A stretch of DNA of 64,000 bases from Mycocentrospora acerina. Taxonomy: Eukaryota; Ascomycota; Dothideomycetes; Pleosporales. The notes under the pieces were generated by a model. The model had not been told where the DNA came from. It saw only the letters and a program-made list of their open reading frames with translations, and searched no databases. Shown in pieces: positions 55,301 through 64,000 of the stretch. The stretch lies in assembly GCA_022701365.1 (NCBI GenBank), contig JAKUHH010000163.1, forward strand, positions 1 to 64,000. The letters run 5' to 3'. The translations under genes and the position numbers were made by a program. Every line of letters begins with the position of its first letter. The stretch's first letter is position 1.

Positions 55301-57583
55301 AACATCCGACTGTGAGTATCACGATGCTTGATTGGAGGTTTTACACGCAAATTTCTGTTTCGGGCAAAGAGGCAAGGTTTTCAAACGGTATGAAGTGAAA
55401 AACGAAATTGCTAGGCGACATTGTAATTCGACGTTGGGTGATTTTTATTTTTTTAATGTTCCGCCCTCCCAAATTGGCAGATGACTGTTTTTGGCTTGAG
55501 GCATTTCAACGAATGCTTTCGTCCTGTGCCTACATAGTAGGTGCTTGTAGAAACCTACGAGTGTTGGCTTTTGCGGTCTGGAATGCAAGTGTCAGTCGAC
55601 CTAAAATTAATGCGCGGAAATTGCGTCGACTCATTGAAATATGCACCGAAGAGTACCATCCTGCAGGACCCAATTTACAAAATCGATCATTGTTTGGATG
55701 TCATAGATGTATAGACACTCAAAGAAAAGGATTCTTGTTTAGTCGGCGACGGAAGAGGCGTGCTTTCGACATGAAAAGAAACACCGCACTAGTCCGCATG
55801 ATATGGGACGATTAATGACACGATACGATAGAAGCCATCCATAATCGAACGTACGCAGTGTCCTTTTGGCTAACACCCAGATCTGGGTCAAGCCTCATTA
55901 AGGATGCGGAGATACTGCCGTTGAGATCTATTTGCTGTCATCTTTGCCCCAACAATATGGTTAACAACGCCTGGTGCCCAACGTCGTGCCGTCCGAGCTT
56001 CGTACGTTTGTTTCATACGCGCCGCGATTCAAGATTGTACGTGAGTCTAGACTTAGCTTCCCCCCGAGATCAGCACATAGCTGCAGAGAGGTTCGAGTGT
56101 GCCATGGCGTGCAGCAGCAGCATGGACGTGACGTTGACGCGATACGCAGTCATGTATCCGCGTGACGCGCGAAGATCACCAAGATGGCCCAACCTTGTCG
56201 AAATGATCGACGGCACTTGTACCTAACGCCCTGAATAACGCTGTGAACTCTAAGTTACCGGCCGTCGCACTTCTGATCCCAGCCGTTGCGCCGCACTTCG
56301 GTCCCAGTATTATTCTACTCAGACTTAGAATCTGGAGGCGACGGCACCCAGACTTCGTAAAGCCACACTCAGCCGCAGTCGTCAAATCTTTCCTCATGCC
56401 CATACCACCAACGTCAGCTGGGCGTTATGCTGCTTGAGCAGACTATCGGAGTAAGACGGCATCTCTAGTTTCGACTGAGCACGCGGTGGCTTGCAATCCA
56501 GGAACTGAAAGGCCTCAGGACCCCTCCATAGTTGTCGATCTAGCGTGGGGTCGGAGGGTGGAGGAAGACGCACTGATCTTCGCTTTCGGATTGGGCTGCA
56601 ACACAAGGACACCAGATGCACATTATCGGAAAAAGGGATGGTGTATAGAGCAAAACCGTCCGGACTAGTGGAAATGATGTCGAATAGTGAGGTGTTGACA
56701 GCCGCGGTTGTCGTTGGAGTAAGTTTGCTGAACCGTCTCAAAGCGTGATGGCGTTCTTCGTTCAAACTTTCGTGCCTGGGCACGTGGTGGTATTACGAGC
56801 ACGAGAGGATGTTACGAAGTGAGTTGCGCGATTGCACAATCCGGTTCGCGGAACGTTGTGGGATCAGAAGCGTTCGGCGGCAGTTTAAGAGAATATTGAT
56901 TGTGAATAGAGCAAATGTCATCACGATTAAACAACAAGAGGGTGTCTTTGTTCACATTTTTTTTCGGTCGAACCGCTTTATTCTTAGTTGTCCGTTAAGT
57001 TACATTCGTCCGGAAAACATTCAACTTTCTCGTCACGGCTAAAATATCCAGAGCCAACCATCTACCTCGTCCAAGACGTGAGTTCAGTAAACATACCGAG
57101 AAACGGCCGTTAGCGGAGATGTCCGAAGAGTAGACCAGTACCAAATAGGCACACCACTGAAGCCAAAAAGGAATCCAAATCCGACGTAGCAAGGTGCAGA
57201 TAGCTAACGACTGATGTCAGTCAGCCACACCCGCTTCCCAACTACCAAATATCCTTGGGTATAGGCTGAATGGAGTAAGAAGGGCAAGCTTAGGCTTGCA
57301 CGTAGAGAATGCGGAAAAAATACAGTGCTTGCCGCCCGATGCGAGTGTGCTTAAATTGAAAGAAAACGTCCCAACCACGATCTACGCCAGGAGCATGCAA
57401 AAATAGCAAAACATGTACATATACGGAAGTAGGCTACCTGCGGATACTGCCTACGGGTGCTAACGACTCCGAGATGTACGCGAAGGGTATATGGAAACAG
57501 ATTACAATGCGCGAATGCCCGTCATTGATGGGTCATGCAAAGATATAAAGATGCGGTGAAGTCTTCCAAGCGAAAGCATCCAC
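52334..57583. other. Gene-poor region with assembly gap
   Basis: No supported gene over 5.2 kb. The part 53010-54500 is AT-rich with frequent stops; 55860-56450 is richer in GC. A minus-strand frame at 53233-53496 ('NTGETVWTDSESHSDEF' inside) is protein-like but has no ATG. Frames at 55408-55815 and 55858-56226 have no recognisable family. The look is that of old, mutated repeat or lost genes, but no transposon terminal repeat or polymerase motif was found by eye. Confidence 0.45.
52790..53008. other. Assembly gap of 219 N between G-runs
   Basis: All bases are N. The left edge is GGGGG and the right edge GGGGGAGGGGGG, so the gap probably hides a G-rich homopolymer or G-quadruplex-forming repeat that could not be sequenced. 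The true length is unknown. Confidence 0.95.
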
Positions 57584-60500
57584 TCAATAAAGGTTGTGTT
57601 GACGTTGGACGTTATTCAGAATCTCCAAGTCCATTTTGAGGATCGGTGAGTTCGGCGCAACTTCGGACAGAATGTTGATAGTCCGTGCGAGTAGGGCGGT
57701 GAGGTTGGCCTTTGTGAGCTGTGCTTGGTTGGGCAAGTACTTGTGAAGATTCGACTTATAGACTGCCGCGAGTACAAGCATATTTCCGAACTGTCTAGTG
57801 ATTGTTAGTACATGCGTAACCATGTTATATCACGATTATCAAGACTTACGCATGCAGAGTGCCAAATATGTTCGTCACTACTAGTCTACGTTTGCGGGTG
57901 CTCCTGAAGCCTTCGTATGGACTGTTGGGAGCTGCCCCGATCCGATCAAAGGCAATTGTACTCCGAAAGGCGCAGTCGATACACTGCGCAGCGACTGCGA
58001 TGATCTTTCGTTGACTCTCTGTCAGCTCCACCAAGTGCATACCTCTGCTTGTAGGCGTGGCGACCGAGTCTGGTGCTGGTGAGTTCTGCTGAGAGGACCA
58101 GGACATGCTGGCTGGTGGAAGCTCTATAGTGTGATTTGCGATTCGTAAATAGGGTCGCAAAATCATGTACAACCCTCCGTAGTATTTTGCTCGTAGACGT
58201 GCAATGTTGAGGTCAGTTGCCGGGGGATCGTCGTCTGACCAAGCCAAGGTTGGCGGTAATACTCGACGCCAGCTTTCCAGGACGTTGACGTGGCTTTTGG
58301 CATGCTCAGTGACTTCATTTATGTTGGTGGTGTCGAAGCCCTTGCGCCCACCTGTACTGCGTTAGCTTTATATTCGTAGACAATACTCAACCAACTCACC
58401 AGCGCCATAAAGAGCGTTATGTGCCTCATTCAGGATAACACGAAGCCAAATCTGGCTCGAGTACATAAGCATAGGGTCGTCTGTTCGCCCGCCTTCGCGT
58501 CGGTCCTCATTTGGTCCATCTCGGGAGTCTCCATTCTCAACAGGAACATTTTCGTAGACACCCTCTGGGTACATAATGTCGCTCTGATGCCTAGAGATAC
58601 CGCTAGTCGGTAGAGTGCTCATCTCAGCGAGAATATCTCTGTGGCAAGGAGTCAGTACACGCTTTTGATAGGAGCACAGGGAACTGACGATTCTAACTGG
58701 AGACATGTCCAGTAGACGCACATGACCAAGTTCAGTCTGTAACGTTCTTTAGGGGACAACGACCGTTTGTTTTGGTCGCTGTCTGGACCGAAGTGGAAAT
58801 CGCGATGAAGCTTGTGATAGTCACTGTTAAAGTGAGTCAGTTTGTGTCTGACGAAGATTATGCGGAACAGGCTTACGCTTTGATGAGCACCAAGGTTATG
58901 CGGCAAGCATTGTTGATCCAGCTCCAACTTTCCAAAACTCTAGCGTACTGGCTCAAGTACAAAGCAGCGAGAATCATGGCTTGTGCATGTGCTACAGTGT
59001 TACCTCCTTGTTGGTTACCAAGAATGTCGGTTGCATAGGCGAAGTACGCCATGCCAGGCAACGTGTCGATATTGCGTGGGCGGCTGTCGTCCGATGTTTC
59101 ACTCGTGAAACTTCCATTGGTATGCTGGGGGTCCCGAGTATAACCCCATGCACCATTGGAAGTAGAGGAACTTCTATCACTCTGAGGCGCAGGCAGCTTT
59201 TCGTGATGCGCGCAAACCTTCCCGAGCGCAAGAACTAGCAGAACAATAGCGTTACGAAGAGAACGTTCAATTGCGCCTTTGGACAGATAAGGGTCATTGA
59301 ACGCACTTATCGATCGCTTTCTCTTCACGCCAGGGTTTAACTGGTGAGTAGCAGGTGATGCGGTGCTTGCTGCCTTGACATCAGGACTGTACTGCTCGCT
59401 GAACTCTCGGATGATTCTGCGTAATTTGCTGGGGTTCAAGAATGGGTGCAAATTGTGCATGTTTGTAATGTAAGAGTCGTGCAGTTCCCAGAGGGTGCGA
59501 GAATGGAAGTTAGGCCGTCCGTCTGGACCGAGTCCACCATCGTATCCTGGATGATCGCGCGGTGTGTCGCCATTTGCTGTACCTGGGCTGGAATGATCAA
59601 TAGGAGGATGACCCCACAAACCTTCCTTGCCAGGTGCCGGAGAAGATGCGTCTGACTCATTGCTCTCTGGGCTGCCAGGGCCCTGCGCTCCATCGTTCAG
59701 GTCCTGTCCTTCACCAACACCCCAAACGCGAATAAGGCCGCGATTTTGTTCGAGCTGCATAGGATAGTCCGACACCTCGTGGCCGTTTTCTACTAAGCGA
59801 TTGAGGTAGTCGACATTCTTGTAAAAGGCGTTCATAGACGGCCACTCCTCCAGCAGCTTGTGGGCAGGAGTAGTGTGATCGCTTTGAAGACCACTCTTTT
59901 CCTTCGAAACGCCTTCTGCGACACGACTACGATCACTTCTTACGCTATCGGCCGGAGTTGCTGGCTGTTGTGGAGGAGCCAGCATAGTTTCGTGTCTGCC
60001 CGGGGTAGAAACTTGGCCGGCCCCCGGCGACATCGAGGAGTATGGGACGACAGGAGATTCCATCTTCATGCTACTCACTCGTAGATTCTGGCCTCGTCCT
60101 TGTATTGTTGGTGTAGGCCAAGTCGATGAGCTGTGGTCTTTTATAGGAGGTGCAAAATGTGCTTCAGGCGAGGCATGATTTGGAGCCATGTCAAGCCCTC
60201 GTGCTGATGGGATCCTGCTCTCGACACTCTGTCGCCACGTGTTGAACTCGCCCACAAAGTCTTTTAAAACATCAGATATGGAGTTGACACTATCCTGGAG
60301 CTGCATCATGCTCCTGTCTTGTCTGTAGAGAATCAATACAAGGTCGCTGTTAAATGAGAGTACTGCTTACTTTGGTGGTGGTACGTCTTTGTACTGGCAG
60401 TCGAAGTTGTTTTCTCTGCAGAACTGGCAGGGCCTGGCTTCGTCGCACTTTTGCTTGCGCGCACGGCAATGATTACAAGCCTGGGTGGCGCGAACCTGCT

Positions 60501-61194
60501 TTCGCCTCACTTGTTGCGCTGCGCTCGAATACTGGTTCATATACTGTCCGGGTGTGTAGGCGCCGACAGGCTGGCCGTATTGCGAACCAGACGGAGGATG
60601 GAAAGCCGATTCATTGGAATTTGGAGGGCTAATGGTATGGCTGTAGCCGTTGGACATACCATTGGGGCGATGCTCTGGATTCATCGGCCAGGGTTGATGA
60701 GCGCCATGCTCCATGCCGTGGGGTGGAGGTTGGGACCTGACGTCGACGCTGATGCTGGTAGATCTGGAGCTCTGTGGTTCCGGTGCGTTGGTTGATTGTG
60801 GAGTAGGCGGCGCACGGTAAGTGGAGATGCTGTCTTGTGAGACTGTTACCGGAATCGTGCCGGTGACGCCATGAGGGCGATGACCAGGCGAGGGAATGTT
60901 CCTTGGATCCGAGAAGAGTCGGATGTCAGAGGGTGGAAGCGACGGCGACGGAAGTGGTCCTGGATATCCTTGGGCCTGTGGAGCGTATGGCTGAGACGGC
61001 GGCGGCAGGCTGTGCGGAGGGTAGTAGCGGGAGGGAGGGGGGGAGGAAGCCTGGGTCGGAATGGGATGTGACGGATGACGAGAAGGATGCTGGGTGTGAG
61101 GTGGCGGAGGGGGAGGTCGTCCGTGGCCGTTATACACAGGATTGCCAGAGTCCAAACGAGGCCTTTTCTGGGCAGGCGCGTCCGGATCGGCCAT
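57584..61194 (-). CDS. Zn2Cys6 transcription factor with fungal-specific TF domain
   Basis: Minus strand, six exons: 61194-60371, 60322-58877, 58823-58689, 58638-58400, 58351-57850 and 57794-57584. Introns are 48-55 nt; the joined frame gives 1118 aa. The ATG at 61194 has good context (AGCATGG). The first 230 residues are Pro/Ser/His-rich and probably disordered. The binuclear zinc cluster at about residues 240-270 follows CX2CX6CX5CX2CX6C ('ACNHCRARKQKC ... PCQFC'), next to a basic region and a short coiled coil. The middle-homology domain lies at about residues 530-900, with 'RLNLVMCVYWTCLQLESDILAE' and 'GVYE' as landmarks. Targets are unknown; no obvious regulated cluster lies alongside. 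Confidence 0.88.
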
Positions 61195-64000
61195 GCTCAC
61201 ATGTGGCAGACAAGATTTGCTCAGGCCATGCGGCTACTAGGTATGACAAGAGTACTGGGGCTACTACGTGCGATGGTCGCCGTCAAACGGCAACAGCCAG
61301 AAGGTCGCGGGGGGCAGCTGGTGGAGAGGGCGGCCTCGGCAGTCGCAAGGTCAAGAAGGGTCCAATTCACCAATGCGTCAGCTGGTGGTTGGCTAGGAGA
61401 GATTTGCGGAAGACAGCCCAATCCGCGTCATCGCCTGAGAAGAGAGCGAAGGGTTTGGGAAGCGTCGCAGGGCAGAGCTCGGAGGCCAAAGTGGGATGCA
61501 GGACGGGAGCTTTGCTCAAGCCGCGCGAGGAAAACCTAGCCTTGAGCGCGACCTCTTACCATGGAACCGGAGTGAACTATCCGAAGCAGGCAAGGCCCAG
61601 TGAGAATGAATCGCGGGCAGTCAATGCGTTGACGTTTGCTGCTGGTCGGCACCAAGTGGCGCTGAAAAGGGCCGTGCGAGCGAAAGCAATCAGCAGTCTT
61701 GGACGGCGTAGCTGGGCAAAGAGGGCTAGGTGCTGGGGGCTAGTAGCTCGCAGGCCATGCAGAACGAGGGCGATGGTCCGGCGCTGCGAGGTGGGCACTC
61801 CAGACACGAGAGGGGCAGGGTGAAAACGGGGCGCACGCTCAAGAACAGAACTTTGATAGACTGCAGAGGGGCGCAACGCAACGCAACGGCAGCAGCAGAA
61901 TGTGATTGGGCTGGGCGACACCAGGACGAGTAAGTTGGTGTCAAACACGATTCAAGGCAGCCCAGGTGCGTATGCAGCTCGCTTACGCTGAGGAGGTCGC
62001 AAGCCATCAACCCGAGAGGTCGGACTAAGGTCAGCCTGCGCGCCGTGCAAGATGCCATCTGATGAACGACGAGCAGACTCTGATCAAACACATCGATGCC
62101 CTGTCCCGGCTGCTGGGACGCGCATGTACGGAGGCGTCGTTGCGAACGGTAAGCGTCCTCCTTCCCGCTGTCGCGGTTGTGCAGAATCCGTCTCTACACG
62201 ACTGCCATCTGCCTTTGCTGCGCGGCAGCGTCAACAGTACACTGATGGCCGCCCTGGCTGAGGTAACGTGACGTTTGAATACGAGTGTGCGCCCCGCCCT
62301 GGCTCGTTGTTTCGCTAGGCGCTCTCCTCCGCCCTACCTCCCTCCACTATTATGAGAAGAAATATTGTCTGGCCAGCTGGTTTGGGTTGGGGAGACCGGA
62401 CAATTTGCCAGTCGGTGGACATGATTGATGGGCTAGCCCCTGCGTCGACGGCTTCGTCGTCTTCGAGAAGCGTCCGTGGAAGCGATGTGCTCCCTGTGGC
62501 TGGCAGTAGTGACCATGCTCAACGTTGTTTGACAAGAAATCTTGTGCCATGGCCTCCTTGCTCTGAATCGTTGGCATGAGTCAGTTTGTATGTACGACAC
62601 CGCTCTTCACACCGTCAAGGTGCCAAAACTTGTTACACCGCCGGCACTGCGAACATGGCACTGTTGCGATCAACGGCTGGTGCCCAAGATCTGCAATTTT
62701 GCGTTGAATCCCTGACGGGCTCGTATCTGTGCGGCAAACAGATTATTGACACCCTGTCCACGTCGTGTAGGTGCCTGTATCCGTGAGCCTGGACATTGCT
62801 GCGGTTCCGAGTATATGCCGAGAACAGGCGCAGGCATCTAGCGCGCTCTAATCCGAGACAGAGCGGCTTCAGGAACAAATGCAAATCGTTGGCCATTTGA
62901 GACAGGACTGGTCCACCCGAGCCATGGTCGTGTTGATCGCGCACTCTGCAGCTCTCTTGACGCATGCGTGCTTCGCAAATTATGCAAGACAGCCGATCAA
63001 GGGTTGCTCGCATGCCGGGGTGGAGCGGTCAGCTGCTCTGTGTTCCCAGCGAAGAGGCGGGCGATCTGTTGATACCTACTCTACGTTAGGCCGTTTGTGG
63101 AAAGCATTGTGACAACGTCGGACAAGTGCAATCTCCAAACTCAAGGTCAGATGACGACTCGGGCTCGGCCGGCTTCATTTCAACTGGAAACATGACAGGC
63201 TCCGTTTTGTTTGGAGATTCATGAAAGCTGTCGTATAAGCCTTGGCGGTCGGTTTTGGGGCACCGAAATTGTGCTCTGTCAGTGCAGGGCTAACCTGCCG
63301 ACGACGGGCACCAAAGGATCTCACCCCTGACACGCGATGCTGAGAAACGGTGGCTCACACGTGGATCGCGGCCACGAGGTTACGGGGCGCCCAATGAAAG
63401 GGCCAACACTCGCCCAAGGTTGTGCGGCTCGACCTCGTCGTCCAAGCTTGACGCTGTGCCGCACCGACTCACGACAAGATTGCTAATTGCCGTCGAATCG
63501 ACGTGGAAGCATCATGGAAGCATTGCTTTGCGACACGCTGAAGAGGACGACAGAGTGCTTTCGAGGCCAACATTCCCCGCCGAAAAAAGTGCACATCCGA
63601 TGACAAACAGCGCGACCATGTATGATTCGCTGAAATGACAGCACCTGTCCTTCCGCCATCGTTCAACGCCCTAACACAAGCCTGTCTTTGAACACGGCAA
63701 CAAGACGGTGAGATCTGCTCCGTCACAAGCAGTTTGTACGCTCTTGTTGAACGCGTTAGAGAGGACAAACCCAGGAGCCGTCTGGTCTCGGAGCAGAAAT
63801 CTCCGTCTGCTTCTTCTGTAGGTGGTTGGGAAAATCTGGTCGCGCAGACCGGATTTTCGCACACAGTAAGTTAGCGGTACACACCTGAAACCCGCAATTG
63901 TTGCGGTGAGCGAGAAGCGGTCAGTTTAGTCTGCGGCAATCATTGATCAAAAATCTGCCGGAGGCTGCCGCAGCGAACCTCAAGAGTAGATAGCCACCGC
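61195..64000. other. Upstream of the zinc-cluster gene; no gene supported
   Basis: 2.8 kb. The first kilobase probably holds the promoter and a long leader of the zinc-cluster gene; the 306-codon + strand frame at 60903-61823 is mostly antisense to that gene and lacks family features. A 69-codon frame at 62062-62271 has an ATG and a GTAAGC donor-like site after 28 codons but no partner exon I can defend. Nothing recognisable from 62300 to the end. Confidence 0.45.

Noticed and set aside
56394..56783. 129-codon minus-strand frame in the gene-poor region
   Set aside because: No ATG at its start and no recognisable domain.
60903..61823. 306-codon plus-strand frame
   Set aside because: Antisense to the Pro-rich start of the zinc-cluster gene and its leader; no family, low-complexity composition.
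1..64000. CRISPR arrays, rRNA, telomeric repeats
   Set aside because: No regularly spaced direct repeats with unique spacers, no rRNA-like sequence and no TTAGGG arrays were seen.

Overview
The window is nuclear DNA of a filamentous ascomycete (Pezizomycotina), most likely a dothideomycete. The evidence is gene density, 46-114 nt introns with GT..AG ends and CTAAC/CTGAC branch sites, and a set of core fungal genes: GCN1, HFI1/ADA1, PRP6, an FlbE-like protein, PEX7, VAC14, VMA12, COQ1, WDR5/SWD3, ISC1, TAF12 and UGGT. No tRNA, rRNA, CRISPR or prokaryotic operon was seen. Exon joins were made by hand from splice signals, reading-frame continuity and family resemblance, and no alignment was run.

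Layout. From 1 to 43 kb the sequence is a compact housekeeping block: GCN1 (+), HFI1 (+), PRP6 (-), FlbE-like (-), a LENG1/CIR-domain protein (+), a small membrane ORF (-), an AlkB-GRF dioxygenase (-), PEX7 (+), a DENND6-like protein (-), VAC14 (+), a Vma12 homologue (-), COQ1 (+), WDR5/SWD3 (-), ISC1 (+), TAF12 (+) and UGGT (-). Several pairs are divergent over 200-630 bp and probably share promoter DNA. From 43.8 to 47.3 kb there is an MFS transporter and a DUF3431 protein. From 47.3 to 57.6 kb the sequence is gene-poor. It holds the decayed remains of a C5-cytosine DNA methyltransferase, one intact-looking small secreted cysteine-rich protein gene, a 219-base assembly gap between G-runs, and about 4.5 kb without a convincing gene. 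From 57.6 to 61.2 kb lies a Zn2Cys6 transcription factor (-), followed by 2.8 kb with no gene I can support.

The most interesting signal is the methyltransferase relic (about 49.3-50.5 kb). BAH-type and catalytic-domain segments are readable in order on the + strand, but they carry at least eight stop codons and two frame changes. Several stops are the kind made by C-to-T or G-to-A change, including TGG to TGA, which fits repeat-induced point mutation (RIP). About 1.3 kb downstream sits a two-exon gene for a 148-residue, eight-cysteine secreted protein with a KR site, which looks like an effector candidate.

Functional links: HFI1 and TAF12 are histone-fold partners in SAGA; WDR5/SWD3 belongs to the H3K4 methyltransferase complex COMPASS; VAC14, Vma12 and the DENND6-like protein act in vacuole/endosome biology; ISC1 and UGGT act in membrane lipid turnover and the secretory pathway. 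These are dispersed core genes, not an operon-like cluster.
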